Source: CAVROT01 sp963722905 (GTDB lineage Bacteria > Pseudomonadota > Alphaproteobacteria > Rhodobacterales > Rhodobacteraceae). From it: a stretch of 64,000 bases of DNA. A model generated the notes under the pieces. That model searched no databases. It was not told where the DNA came from and saw nothing but the letters and a program-made list of their open reading frames with translations. The DNA lies in assembly GCA_963722905.1 (NCBI GenBank), contig CAVROT010000004.1, positions 310,001-374,000 on the forward strand, read 5' to 3'. Made by a program: the position numbers and the translations under genes. The first letter of the stretch is position 1; each line of letters starts with the position of its first letter. Below, piece by piece: positions 1-8,724 of the stretch.

Positions 1-183
1 GGGCGGGTGCTGTCGGCCACGGCGCGCGGCGCGACGCTGGCCGAGGCCGCCGCGCGGGCCTACGCAATCTGCGACGCGGTGGACTGGCCGGACGGCACGT
101 TCCGACGCGACATCGGGTGGCGGGTGCTGGGAACGGGCGGCGCCACCGTCCCGGTGCGGGACCGTAGCGACGGCAACCTCTGA
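1..183 (+). CDS. purD: Phosphoribosylamine-glycine ligase, C-terminal end (partial)
   Basis: Frame 1 is open from the window edge to a TGA at 181-183. The 60 visible residues match the end of the GARS C-terminal domain: GRVLSATARGATLAEA, then a DWPDGTFRRDIGWR stretch typical of PurD. The enzyme joins phosphoribosylamine and glycine in the cytoplasm, the second step of de novo purine synthesis. The ATP-grasp core lies outside the window. The next gene is convergent, so purD is the last gene on this side of its transcript. Identification rests on a short tail but the motif is characteristic. Confidence 0.85.
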   Translation, partial: GRVLSATARGATLAEAAARAYAICDAVDWPDGTFRRDIGWRVLGTGGATVPVRDRSDGNL

Positions 184-253
184 GGACCGCAGCGGCGGGC
201 GGTGCCAAGTCGGCGACGGCGTACGGGCCGGCGCCCGACGGCCTTTGGGCGTT

Positions 254-1033
254 TCAGCAGTCGGCCATCACCGCCTTCGCACGTCTGGCACCACCCGGTC
301 CCGCGTCGCGCGCCGTCAGGATGCCGTCCTTCATCGTGACCGCGACCATCCGGGACCAGTCGGGGGTCGCCACGATCATCTCGGGGCGGCGGCCGGGGCA
401 GGCGCGGATGCCGCCCAGGATCGTGGCGTCGCCGATGCGGTGGTTCGTCACGCCGGGCATCCGCGCGACCGGCACCAGCGCATAGGTGCCGCGGCCCGGC
501 CGTGCGCCCGGCGACGCCTCCATGCGCCAGATGCGCAACACCCGGTCCAGATGGGGGCGGTCGACATAGGCGATCTCGACCGCGCCGTCGCCGTCGAGGT
601 CGGCCGCACCCACCGGCGCCAGCCAGCGGTGCCGCGTGCCGATGAAGGGCGTGGCGACCATGAGGGCCAGCGTGCCGTCGTCGGACAGCCCGTAGATGGC
701 CAGTCGCGCCCCCTGCCTGGCGTCGCTCTCTACCGCGACGACCTCCGGCGCGCCGTCCCCGTCGACATCGGCGAGGCGCGGCGCCGTGTCCTCGAACACC
801 ATGTCGCCGGCCCAGCGCACTCCCGTGCGGCGGCCGTCCGACAGCGTCGCCTCCAGCGTGTCGTGCTCCACCGCGTCGCCCAGCACGCCGTGGGTATAGC
901 GCATCGTCGGGTCGACGTAGCGCACGGACACGATCGAGAGGGGCGCCTGGGCGCCGGCGGGAGGCGCCGCGACGAATGGGCCGGCCAGGGCGAGGGCGGC
1001 TGCAGCGGCGCACCAGCCGGCCGCCGGACGCAT
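254..1033 (-). CDS. Secreted FG-GAP/VCBS repeat protein
   Basis: A 259-residue protein starting at the ATG whose first base is 1033. An N-terminal hydrophobic stretch (about residues 8-30) ending in AGAQA looks like a Sec signal peptide, so it should be periplasmic or outer-surface. Two FG-GAP type calcium-loop motifs are visible, DVDGDGAPEVV near residue 90 and DLDGDGAVEIAYVD near residue 135, the signature of beta-propeller repeats. No catalytic motif is seen and the function is unknown. Its start overlaps the stop of the upstream ferredoxin gene in a TGATG arrangement, so the two are probably co-transcribed and translationally coupled. Confidence 0.75.
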   Translation of the reverse strand: MRPAAGWCAAAAALALAGPFVAAPPAGAQAPLSIVSVRYVDPTMRYTHGVLGDAVEHDTLEATLSDGRRTGVRWAGDMVFEDTAPRLADVDGDGAPEVVAVESDARQGARLAIYGLSDDGTLALMVATPFIGTRHRWLAPVGAADLDGDGAVEIAYVDRPHLDRVLRIWRMEASPGARPGRGTYALVPVARMPGVTNHRIGDATILGGIRACPGRRPEMIVATPDWSRMVAVTMKDGILTARDAGPGGARRAKAVMADC

Positions 1034-1356
1034 CAGATCTGCTTTTCCGGCATCTGCACGACCAGGCCGTCGATGGCGGGCGAGACCTTCAGCTGACAGG
1101 TCAGGCGGGACCGCGCCGGATCGGGCTGGTAGGCGAAGTCCAGCATGTCCTCCTCCATCGCGTCCTTGACCGGCAGGCGGTCGACCCAGGCTTCGGCGAC
1201 GTAGACATGGCAGGTCGAACAGGCGCAGGCACCGCCGCAGTCGGCCTCGATCCCCGGAATGCCGTTGTCGCGCGCACCTTCCATGACGGTCAGCCCGTCG
1301 GGGACGTCGACGACATGCTCTTTGCCGCCATGTTCGATATAGGTGATCTTCGTCAT
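1033..1356 (-). CDS. [2Fe-2S] ferredoxin, adrenodoxin type
   Basis: A 107-residue soluble electron carrier. The cluster ligands are Cys40, Cys46 and Cys49 (C-x5-C-x2-C in the ADCGGACACSTC loop) plus Cys87, the spacing of adrenodoxin/FdVI-type ferredoxins. These pass electrons from an NAD(P)H reductase to a P450 or to Fe-S assembly. ISC genes are not next to it, so the partner is unknown. Length fits the family. The downstream FG-GAP gene overlaps its stop codon. The 162-bp spacer upstream also holds the divergent SOS-box promoter at 1502-1516. Confidence 0.9.
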   Translation of the reverse strand: MTKITYIEHGGKEHVVDVPDGLTVMEGARDNGIPGIEADCGGACACSTCHVYVAEAWVDRLPVKDAMEEDMLDFAYQPDPARSRLTCQLKVSPAIDGLVVQMPEKQI

Positions 1357-1501
1357 CTGGACCTCGCAACCGGGTGTCGGCGCCCTCAATAGGGGGCCGC
1401 GGGACGGGGCGCCAGACGGCATTTGCCGCGGCACGCCCGTCGAAGGCGTCCGATGGCGGGGTGCTCGCGATGCTGCCGGCGCTTGGCACGGCGACCATTT
1501 T

Positions 1502-1516
1502 GTTCTACTTTCGTTC
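1502..1516 (+). promoter_or_regulatory. SOS (LexA) box, GTTC-N7-GTTC
   Basis: The sequence GTTCTACTTTCGTTC is a perfect match to GTTC-N7-GTTC, the LexA operator of alphaproteobacteria. It ends two bases before the ATG of the DnaE2-derived ORF. In this group the box normally drives the imuA-imuB-dnaE2 mutagenesis operon, so finding it in front of a DnaE2 remnant is consistent in function. The match and its position are seen directly; LexA binding is inferred. Confidence 0.8.
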
Positions 1517-1518
1517 TC

Positions 1519-1926
1519 ATGTCGGACTTCGCGTCTCCGCCCCGGAACTGGCCGCGCCCGCCGTCCTGCATCCCGGCGGGGCAGCTGGAGTTGCCGCCAC
1601 AGAACGCACGCATCTGCGTGGCGGGGCTGGTGCTGGTGCGCCAGCGCCCCGGCACGGCGAAGGGGGTGATCTTCATCACGCTCGAGGACGAGACGGGTAC
1701 CTGTAACGTGATCGTCTGGAAGGCGCTCTATCACCGGTTCCGGCGCGCGGTGATCGCCGGGCGCTGCCTGCGGGTCACGGGGCGGGTGCAGCGCGGCGGC
1801 GGCGTGACGCATGTACTGGCCGAGACGGTCGAGGACATCAGCTGGATGCTGGACGACCTGCTGCGGCAGGAGGGCGCCGGCACCGCCCTGACGCATGAAC
1901 CGGGCATGGGCGGGCGCGTGGGCTGA
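1519..1926 (+). CDS. Orphan C-terminal OB domain of error-prone DNA polymerase DnaE2
   Basis: This 135-residue ORF carries a stretch (VAGLVLVRQRPGTAKG, then ITLEDETG, then GRVQRGGGVTHVLAE) that is near-diagnostic for the last OB-fold domain of DnaE2. The PHP, palm, finger and tau-binding parts, about 900 residues, are absent, and no imuA or imuB is nearby. The first 30 or so residues match nothing I recognise. An SOS box ends two bases upstream of the chosen ATG, leaving no room for a Shine-Dalgarno sequence; the frame stays open upstream to 1423. It is either the scar of an internal deletion that joined the SOS promoter to the dnaE2 tail, or a retained small SOS-induced OB protein. Polymerase activity is impossible. 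Confidence 0.75.
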   Translation: MSDFASPPRNWPRPPSCIPAGQLELPPQNARICVAGLVLVRQRPGTAKGVIFITLEDETGTCNVIVWKALYHRFRRAVIAGRCLRVTGRVQRGGGVTHVLAETVEDISWMLDDLLRQEGAGTALTHEPGMGGRVG

Positions 1927-2114
1927 CGGCGCGAAAGGCGAGGTACGGCGTCCCTGGCGGACCGGTCATCTGGATGAGCGGTCCCGCCCGATCACAGTGC
2001 AGGGCAAGAGGCCACTATCCACCGCGCCTCATGAGCGGCACCGCTGGCAGCGTCGTTCGCGTCGGCATCGACGACCGCGCGCCGGCGATCCGACACCCGG
2101 TTCTCCGCATACGG

Positions 2115-2144
2115 AAAAGGGGCGGACCATCGCCGGTCCACCCC
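2115..2144 (-). terminator. Rho-independent terminator of degP
   Basis: Read on the minus strand, GGGG-T-GGACC, a GGCGAT loop and GGTCC-G-CCCC form a hairpin followed directly by TTTT. It lies 25 bases past the degP stop codon and fits an intrinsic terminator for that transcript. Confidence 0.75.
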
Positions 2145-2168
2145 TCGTCACCGGTCGTGTCGTCGCGC

Positions 2169-3677
2169 CTAGCTCAGGGGAAGCGCCACGAACCGCGGCT
2201 CGCCCTCGCGGCGGACCAGCAGCAGGATGGACTTGCGACCGGCTTCGCGCGCGTCCTCGATGCGTGACTCCAGCGCGTCGAGGTCGGCGATCTTCTCCTG
2301 CCCCGCCTCGGTGATGACGTCGCCCGCGCGCACCCCCTTGTCGTAGGCTTCGCTGCTTTCGTCCACTTCGGTCACTGCCAGACCTTCGGTGTTCCCCTCC
2401 AGGCCCAACTGCTCGCGCAATTCGTCGGTAAGGGTGGACAGCTTGATCCCCAGCAGCTCGCGTTCGGATGGCTCGTCCGAGGGGGCCGAGGCGGGGAAGG
2501 CACGCGCCTCCTCGTCCTCGCGGCGGCCAAGGGTGATCTGTAACTCTTCCGTATCGCCGTCGCGCCAGACGGTGACGGGCACGGTGGACCCGACGGTGGT
2601 ATTGCCGACCCGGCGCACCAGCTCGCGCGTGTCCGCGACGTCGGCGCCGTCGAACGCGACGATCACGTCGCCCGCCTGAATTCCGGCCTCGGCCGCCGGA
2701 CCTTCGGGAACGTCGTTGACCAGAGCGCCGGCCGCTTCGTCCAGGCCGATGCTCTCGGCGATCTCGTCGGTCACGTTCTGGATGACGACGCCCAGCCAGC
2801 CGCGCCGCGTCTCGCCGAACTCCTGAAGCTGATCGACGACCCGTGTCACCACCTTGGACGACATCGCAAATCCGATGCCGATAGAGCCCCCGTTGGGCGA
2901 CAGGATGGCCGTGTTCACACCGATCACCTCGCCGTCGAGGTTGAAGAGCGGCCCGCCCGAGTTGCCGCGGTTGATGGCGGCGTCGGTCTGGATGTAGTCG
3001 TCATAGGTGCCGCTGAGCGCGCGGTTGCGCGCCGAAACGATGCCGGCCGACACGGAGAAACCCTGCCCCAGCGGATTGCCCATGGCGACGACCCAGTCGC
3101 CCACGCGCGCGCCATCGCTGTCGCCGAAGGGCACGAAGGGCAGCGTCTCGTCGTCCTCTACCTTCAGCAGGGCGATGTCGGTGTTGGGGTCGGTGCCGAC
3201 GACCTCGGCCGGGAGGGTGCGGCCCGAGTAGAACTCGATCTCGATCTCGTCGGCGCCGTCGATGACGTGGTTGTTGGTGACGATGTAGCCGTCCCCGGAG
3301 ATGACGAAGCCCGAGCCCAGCGCCTGGCTGCGGCGCGGCCGGCCCCCTGGCGCGTCGCCTCCGTTACGCTCGCGGAAGTCGCGGAAGAAATCCTCGAACG
3401 GAGAGCCGTCCGGGACCTGTGGCATGTCACCTCCGGTACGGGCGGCTACGGTGGTGGATGTGGTGATGTTGACCACCGACGGGCTGATCTGTTCGGCCAG
3501 ATCGGCAAAACTGGGCGGGCGTTCCTGCGTGACGCCGTCAGATTGATCCTGCGCCCAGAGCGATTGAACACTCAGCAGGGCGATGACGATGGCGGCCACC
3601 AGAGCCGCCAGCGACGGGCGCAGCGACGCAGACATGTCGGTCCGTGCGACCGCGATGGTCCTGGAATGGGGTTTCAC
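2169..3677 (-). CDS. degP: Periplasmic serine protease DegP/DegQ (Do family)
   Basis: A 502-residue envelope protease and chaperone that degrades misfolded periplasmic proteins. The catalytic triad is visible as His in VTNNHVID, Asp in NTDIALLKV and Ser in RGNSGGPLF; two PDZ domains follow (one with RRGWLGVVIQ, one at the C-terminus). The N-terminus has a hydrophobic signal segment (LAALVAAIVIALLSV) ending near WAQ. I chose the GTG at 3677 because GGGAG (3684-3688) sits six bases upstream; an ATG at 3635 would also keep the signal peptide. It lies 182 bp downstream of hflC, a common arrangement in alphaproteobacteria, and ends in a clear terminator. Confidence 0.93.
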   Translation of the reverse strand: MKPHSRTIAVARTDMSASLRPSLAALVAAIVIALLSVQSLWAQDQSDGVTQERPPSFADLAEQISPSVVNITTSTTVAARTGGDMPQVPDGSPFEDFFRDFRERNGGDAPGGRPRRSQALGSGFVISGDGYIVTNNHVIDGADEIEIEFYSGRTLPAEVVGTDPNTDIALLKVEDDETLPFVPFGDSDGARVGDWVVAMGNPLGQGFSVSAGIVSARNRALSGTYDDYIQTDAAINRGNSGGPLFNLDGEVIGVNTAILSPNGGSIGIGFAMSSKVVTRVVDQLQEFGETRRGWLGVVIQNVTDEIAESIGLDEAAGALVNDVPEGPAAEAGIQAGDVIVAFDGADVADTRELVRRVGNTTVGSTVPVTVWRDGDTEELQITLGRREDEEARAFPASAPSDEPSERELLGIKLSTLTDELREQLGLEGNTEGLAVTEVDESSEAYDKGVRAGDVITEAGQEKIADLDALESRIEDAREAGRKSILLLVRREGEPRFVALPLS

Positions 3678-3794
3678 GCTTTTCTCCCGAATTGATCCGG
3701 TCGGCCCCATGGTCCCGGGCGCCATCGAGCTCGACTGACAGACAAGATAGGCGGCGACCTGCCCTGCGCAATCGCGATGGGCGATTGTCACCGC

Positions 3795-3811
3795 CACGTG
3801 ACAGTCACGTG
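3795..3811. promoter_or_regulatory. 17-bp perfect palindrome between hflC and degP
   Basis: CACGTGAC-A-GTCACGTG is a perfect inverted repeat, eight bases each side of one central base. It lies about 50 bp past the hflC stop and about 120 bp before the degP start. It could be an operator for a separate degP promoter or, as RNA, a seven-pair hairpin with a CAG loop. No T-run follows, so it is not a standard terminator. Confidence 0.5.
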
Positions 3812-3859
3812 TCTGCGACCGTACGCAGCCTCCCGCCGCCGCCGGGCGACGAGCGTGCG

Positions 3860-5017
3860 TCAGTCGCTCTGGACCGGCACCGCCGTCGTTTCGGTGCCGT
3901 CGGTCCCGCCCGCGTTTCCGTCGGCTTCGTTCGATGCAGGCGCATCGCCGCCGGTGGCAGTCTCCAAGTCTGTCTGATCGGTTCCGTCCCCGGCCGCGGC
4001 CGCATCGGCACCATCCGAGCCGGTGCCGGACTCGCCGGGTTCCGTATCGCTGCCATTCGCCTCCGCAGTCCCGGCATCGGAGGCGCCTTCGGCGGTCGCG
4101 GCCGCCGCGGCGTCCCGCGCCATCGTCGTCGAGGTGATGCCATCGCGCGGCTGGTCCGATTTCAGATAGTCGAAGAACTCGGAATCCGGCGACAGTACGA
4201 GGGTCGAGTTGTTGCCCTGTAGTGACCGCTGGTAGGCGGTGAGCGAACGGTAGAACTCGAAGAACTCGGGGTCCGATCCGAACGCCTCGGCGAAGATGCC
4301 GTTGCGGTTGGCGTCGGCCTCGCCTCGGGTTATCTCGCTATCGCGGCGCGCCTCGGATACCAGCTCGGTCACGGTCCGGTCGGCCAAGGCGCGCACGCGC
4401 TGCGCCGCCTCCTCGCCGCGCGCGACCTCGTCGGCGGCCTCGCGCTCGCGCTCGGCGCGCATCCGGTCGAAGGTCGCGTCGAGGTTCTGGTCGGGCAGGG
4501 CCGTCTGCGTAAGCCGCACGTCGACGATGTCGAGCCCGAGAGACAGCGCCTCGGCGCGCGCCCGGTCGCGGATCCGCTCCATCAGCTGCGCACGGTCCGC
4601 CGACAGGATGGTGTTGGACGTCACGCCCTCCGAACCCAGGACCACCCGGATCTGCGGGTTGAGAATGCCCTGGAGACGCTGCTCGGCCGCCCGCAGGCCA
4701 CCGGCGCCCACGGCCTGCCGCAGCCGCACCACGTCGGCGACCCGGTAGCGCGCGAAGGCATCCACGACGAGACGCCGGTCGTCGGACGGCGTCACCTCGA
4801 TGGGCGGCGTGTCCAGCGACAGGATCCGGTCGTCGTAGGTGACGACGTTCTGGATGAACGGGATCTTGAACTTGAGACCCGGCGTTTCCTCCACGCGGGC
4901 GATCTGGCCGAATTGCAGCACAAGCGCCTTCTCGCGCTCGTCCACGACGAAGACGGACGACAGCAGGACGACGATGGCGACGACGGCCGCGATGGCGGCA
5001 ATTCCCAAGCGGTTCAT
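3860..5017 (-). CDS. hflC: Membrane protease regulator HflC (SPFH family)
   Basis: A 385-residue inner-membrane protein with one N-terminal anchor (about residues 5-25), a stomatin/prohibitin (SPFH) domain starting near VDEREKALVLQFG, and a long helical region. With HflK it forms the large cage around FtsH that tunes membrane-protein degradation. Its ATG overlaps the hflK stop (TGATG). About 85 residues at the C-terminus are a Ser/Gly/Asp/Thr/Ala-rich, acidic, probably disordered tail that makes it longer than the usual 290-330 residues. Confidence 0.93.
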   Translation of the reverse strand: MNRLGIAAIAAVVAIVVLLSSVFVVDEREKALVLQFGQIARVEETPGLKFKIPFIQNVVTYDDRILSLDTPPIEVTPSDDRRLVVDAFARYRVADVVRLRQAVGAGGLRAAEQRLQGILNPQIRVVLGSEGVTSNTILSADRAQLMERIRDRARAEALSLGLDIVDVRLTQTALPDQNLDATFDRMRAEREREAADEVARGEEAAQRVRALADRTVTELVSEARRDSEITRGEADANRNGIFAEAFGSDPEFFEFYRSLTAYQRSLQGNNSTLVLSPDSEFFDYLKSDQPRDGITSTTMARDAAAAATAEGASDAGTAEANGSDTEPGESGTGSDGADAAAAGDGTDQTDLETATGGDAPASNEADGNAGGTDGTETTAVPVQSD

Positions 5018-6204
5018 CAGTTCGTCCCCTCCGTCGTGGTCTGGTTGCGGTTGCGGCCCAGCTCGTTGAGCGGGAGGTAGGGCACCACGCCCTGACCGCC
5101 CCCGGCGCCCTGGTTCTCGTCCAGGATGATCTTGTCCACGCGGCCCAGCACCTCTTCCATGGTCTCGAGGTAGAGGCGCTTGCGCGTCACTTCCGGCGCC
5201 TTCTCGTATTCGCCGAGGACGGCAGTGAAGCGGCTGGCCTCGCCCTCGGCCTCGTTGACGGTCTGGGCGCGGTAGCCTTCGGCTTCTTCCAGGATCTGCG
5301 CCGCCTGACCGCGCGCGCCGGCGACGACGCGGTTGGCGTAGGCGTCGGCCTGACGCTGCAGCGTGTCGCGCTGCTGCTCGGCCGCCTGCACCTCGCGGAA
5401 GCTGTCGATCACCTCGGTCGGCGGGTCGGCCCGGTCGAGGTTGAGCCGGATGACGTTGATGCCCGCGTCGTAGCTGTCCAGCGTGGACTGGATCAGTTCG
5501 CGGGCGGTGTCGGCGATGATGCCCCGGTCGCGGTTGAGGATCGGCGCCAATTCGGACTGCGCGATGATCTCGCGCATGGCGCTCTCGCTCACGGCGGACA
5601 CGGTCTGTTCGGGATTGGCAAGGTTGAAGAGGAAAGCGGCCGGGTCGGAGATGTTCCAGACCAGCTGGAAGTCGATGTCGACGATGTTCTCGTCCGTCGT
5701 CAGCATCAGCCCGGCGTCGCCCCGCGCGCCGGAGCCGCGGCCGACGCCGATCTCTTCGGTGCGCTCGGTCGAGACGGCAAGCACCTCGTGCGTGACCAGC
5801 GGCCAGGGCGCGAAGTTGAGACCCGGTTCGCCGATCGACGAGAAATCGCCAAGGAACAATTCGACCGACTGCTCCTCGGGACGGACGGTGTAGACGCTGG
5901 CGAAGAGCCAAAGCCCCACCAGTACCAGACCGCCCACCACCGCAGTTCCGCGGGTAAGCACGGGGCCGCCGCCGCCGCCCGTGCCGCCGGGCCGGTTGCC
6001 GCCGCCGCGCCCGCCCATGAGGACGCGCAACTGTTCCTGCCCCTTGCGCACGATCTGGTCGATATCGGGCACCTGCGGACCCTCGCCCGGGCGGCGCGGA
6101 GGAGGACGGCGTCCACCGGGGGGAGGAAGGTTTCCGCCGCCGTCGTCGCCGCCATTCCCGCCGCGGGGCCCGCCGCCCCAAGGTCCGCCGTTGTTGCCTG
6201 CCAT
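5017..6204 (-). CDS. hflK: Membrane protease regulator HflK (SPFH family)
   Basis: A 395-residue partner of HflC. The first 80 residues are Gly/Pro-rich and cytoplasmic, followed by one membrane helix (AVVGGLVLVGLWLFAS), an SPFH domain (VYTVRPEEQSVELFLG) and a long alpha-helical stretch rich in Ala/Glu/Arg. The start at 6204 is supported by a GGGGG tract seven to eight bases upstream; an in-frame ATG at 6246 would add 14 residues. The gene is translationally coupled to hflC. It acts in the inner membrane with FtsH. Confidence 0.93.
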   Translation of the reverse strand: MAGNNGGPWGGGPRGGNGGDDGGGNLPPPGGRRPPPRRPGEGPQVPDIDQIVRKGQEQLRVLMGGRGGGNRPGGTGGGGGPVLTRGTAVVGGLVLVGLWLFASVYTVRPEEQSVELFLGDFSSIGEPGLNFAPWPLVTHEVLAVSTERTEEIGVGRGSGARGDAGLMLTTDENIVDIDFQLVWNISDPAAFLFNLANPEQTVSAVSESAMREIIAQSELAPILNRDRGIIADTARELIQSTLDSYDAGINVIRLNLDRADPPTEVIDSFREVQAAEQQRDTLQRQADAYANRVVAGARGQAAQILEEAEGYRAQTVNEAEGEASRFTAVLGEYEKAPEVTRKRLYLETMEEVLGRVDKIILDENQGAGGGQGVVPYLPLNELGRNRNQTTTEGTN

Positions 6205-6287
6205 ATGGTTCGGTCCCCCTGAGGTGGTTGTCGACTGTTCTGCCATGTCGGATTTCAATTTGTTAGGTGGGCATTGCGCCCAATTAA

Positions 6288-7712
6288 TCAAGCGCGCCGC
6301 ACGGGCGTGCGCATCGTCACCAGTTCCTCGGCGACGGTCGGGTGGACGGCGACGGTGCGGTCGAAGTCCTCTTTCGTGGCGCCCATCTTGATCGCGACGG
6401 CGGCCAGCTGGATCATCTCGCCGGCGTTCTCCGCGACGATATGGCACCCCAGGACACGCCGGTCGTCGGCGTCGACGATCAGCTTGAAGAGGCACCTGTC
6501 TTCGCGACCGGCGAAGGCGCCGCGCATCGGCTTGAAGTCGGTGCAATAGACCTCGATCCGGTGATCCTCGCGGGCGGCCTCCTCGGTCATGCCGACGTAG
6601 CCGTATTCGGGCTGGGTGAACACGGCGCCGGGCACGAGGTCGTGGTCCGCCTGCACCTTGTGGTCCCCGAACATGGTGTCGGCGAAGGCGTGCCCCTCGC
6701 GGATCGCCACCGGCGTCAGCGCGATACGGTCGGTCACGTCGCCGATAGCGAAGATCGACGGCACCGCCGTCTGCGACCAGTCATCCACCACGACCTGCCC
6801 GCGCCGCCCGATCTTCACCCCCGCCTCGGCCAGGCCGATGCCGTCCGACGACGGGTCGCGGCCCGTCGCATAGAGCACCGCGTCGAAGGTGGCCTGCGTG
6901 CCGTCGTTGGCCCTGACCCAGACGCTGCCGTCGCCTGCGGCGCCGAGATCACCCGGCGTTGCACCGTCGCCGCTGGAGGCACCCGACGACTCCGGTGCCT
7001 TGCGCCGCATCTCGACCACGTCGCAGCCGACGCGCAGGTCCACGCCCTGCCCCGAGATCGCCTGCGCTATGTGGCCGCGCACCTCGTCGTCGAAGCCCCG
7101 CAGGATCTGGGCCCCGCGGTAGAACTGCGTCACCTTTACGCCCATACCGCTGAGGATGCAGGCGAACTCGCACGCGATGTAGCCACCGCCGACGATGAGG
7201 ATCCGGCGCGGCAGCGTCTCCATCAGGAAGATGTCGTCGGACACGATGGCCAGTTCGCGCCCCGGAACGGTATCTGGCACGTGCGGGCGCCCGCCTGTCG
7301 CGATCAGGATGTGCGACGCCGACACTTCGGTCCCGTCGGCCAGCCGCACGGCGTGGGGTCCCGCGACGACGGCCCGCTGGTCGTGTATCGCGACGCCGGA
7401 GTTGCCCAGATTGCGTCGGTAGATCTGCTCCAGCCGGTCCAGCTCGGAATGCAGGCGCGTGCGGAAGCGCGGCCAGTCGAACGGGCCCGGCGTCACGTCC
7501 CAGCCATAGGCGGCCGCGTCCTCGAACGCCCGCGGGAAGCCGCTGGCGAAAACCATCAGCTTCTTCGGCACGCAGCCGCGGATGACGCAGGTGCCGCCCA
7601 TGCGGGATTCTTCCGCCAATGCGACCCTTGCGCCATGCTCGGAGGCGATCCGCGCCGCGCGCACCCCCCCCGAGCCGCCGCCGATGACGAAGAGGTCGAC
7701 GTCGAAGCTCAT
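6288..7712 (-). CDS. gor: Glutathione-disulfide reductase
   Basis: A 474-residue FAD-dependent disulfide reductase that uses NADPH to regenerate reduced glutathione. The FAD dinucleotide motif GGGSGG (residues 11-16), the redox-active Cys42/Cys47 in GGTCVIRGCVPKK, the NADPH motif GGGYIACEFA and the C-terminal His457 with its partner Glu462 (HPTVAEE) are all present. A Ser/Gly/Ala-rich insertion of about 20 residues, just before SVWVRANDG, is not usual in the family. Its ATG overlaps the rpiA stop (ATGA), an operon placing NADPH consumption beside the pentose-phosphate pathway. Confidence 0.95.
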   Translation of the reverse strand: MSFDVDLFVIGGGSGGVRAARIASEHGARVALAEESRMGGTCVIRGCVPKKLMVFASGFPRAFEDAAAYGWDVTPGPFDWPRFRTRLHSELDRLEQIYRRNLGNSGVAIHDQRAVVAGPHAVRLADGTEVSASHILIATGGRPHVPDTVPGRELAIVSDDIFLMETLPRRILIVGGGYIACEFACILSGMGVKVTQFYRGAQILRGFDDEVRGHIAQAISGQGVDLRVGCDVVEMRRKAPESSGASSGDGATPGDLGAAGDGSVWVRANDGTQATFDAVLYATGRDPSSDGIGLAEAGVKIGRRGQVVVDDWSQTAVPSIFAIGDVTDRIALTPVAIREGHAFADTMFGDHKVQADHDLVPGAVFTQPEYGYVGMTEEAAREDHRIEVYCTDFKPMRGAFAGREDRCLFKLIVDADDRRVLGCHIVAENAGEMIQLAAVAIKMGATKEDFDRTVAVHPTVAEELVTMRTPVRRA

Positions 7713-8530
7713 GCCTCGTCCCCCTGCGACGCGAAGATGTTGTCGGGGTCGTCCTGCGGCGCCGGCGACGCGGTGCGACCGCCGCCCGCCGTATCGCGCA
7801 TCTCGGTCCGGCCGTCGGGGTAGCCGATCACGACCGCGTCGCAGACGTCGACGAAGAGGCCGGTGTCGACGACCCCGGGGATCTGGTTGAGCACCAGCGA
7901 CAGGCTGTGCGGATCGCCCAGCCGTCGGCCGAGCAGGTCGAGGATGTGGTTGCCGTTGTCCGTCACGAAGGGATCGTCGCCGTCGCGGCGCAGCTCCACC
8001 TCGTGGCCCAGGACGTCCATCCCGCCGATGGCCTCGATCAGCAGCGCGCGGGTGGCGCGCCAGCCGAAGCGCGCCACTTCGACCGGCAGCGGAAACGCCC
8101 CCAGCACGGCGACCTCCTTGGTCGGGTCGGCGATTACGACCATGCGGTCGCTGGCGGCCGCCACGATCTTCTCGCGCAGAAGCGCACCTCCGCCGCCCTT
8201 GATCAGGTTCATCCGCGGGTCGATCTCGTCGGCGCCGTCGATGGTGAGGTCCAGCCAGGAGGCACCGCCCCGCGGGTCCATCGCGTCCAGCTCGGTCACG
8301 TCGATGCCGGCGTCCCGGGCCAGGGCGGCCGTCGCCGAGGACGTGGCGACCGCGGTCAGGCGCAGCCCCTCGCGCGCGACCCGGCGGCCCAGATGGGCGA
8401 CCAGGAAGGCGGCGGTCGACCCGGTGCCCAGCCCCACGCGCATCCCGTCCTCGACCAGTGCGGCGCCGTGCCGGGCCGCGGCCGACTTGGCGGCGTCGAG
8501 AGGGCTGAGATCGGGGTCGGCGGGGCGCAT
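7709..8530 (-). CDS. rpiA: Ribose-5-phosphate isomerase A
   Basis: A 273-residue enzyme interconverting ribose-5-phosphate and ribulose-5-phosphate. Typical RpiA motifs are visible: VGLGTGSTAAF near residue 33, DGADEIDP near 97, KGGGGALLREKI near 109 and DNGNHILD. About 30 residues at the C-terminus after the conserved GYPDG segment are poorly conserved and end at the ATGA overlap with gor. The 194 bp upstream separate it from the divergent sdaA and must carry both promoters; I see no clear operator there. Confidence 0.95.
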   Translation of the reverse strand: MRPADPDLSPLDAAKSAAARHGAALVEDGMRVGLGTGSTAAFLVAHLGRRVAREGLRLTAVATSSATAALARDAGIDVTELDAMDPRGGASWLDLTIDGADEIDPRMNLIKGGGGALLREKIVAAASDRMVVIADPTKEVAVLGAFPLPVEVARFGWRATRALLIEAIGGMDVLGHEVELRRDGDDPFVTDNGNHILDLLGRRLGDPHSLSLVLNQIPGVVDTGLFVDVCDAVVIGYPDGRTEMRDTAGGGRTASPAPQDDPDNIFASQGDEA

Positions 8531-8724
8531 CCGGTGCTCCTGTCTGGGGCGGTCGCGGGCTTATAGAGCGACATGGCGGCAGGGGCGAGGGGGCGTGCCG
8601 CATTCGCGCGATCCGGTAGGTGCAGGAACGATGGCGGGCGCTGAACGCCCTGTCGCAGGGGCCGCGTCCGTGCGACAAGCGTGCCGGCGGCACGGCCGCC
8701 CTTCCGGCAGCAGGGGCCCCGCCA

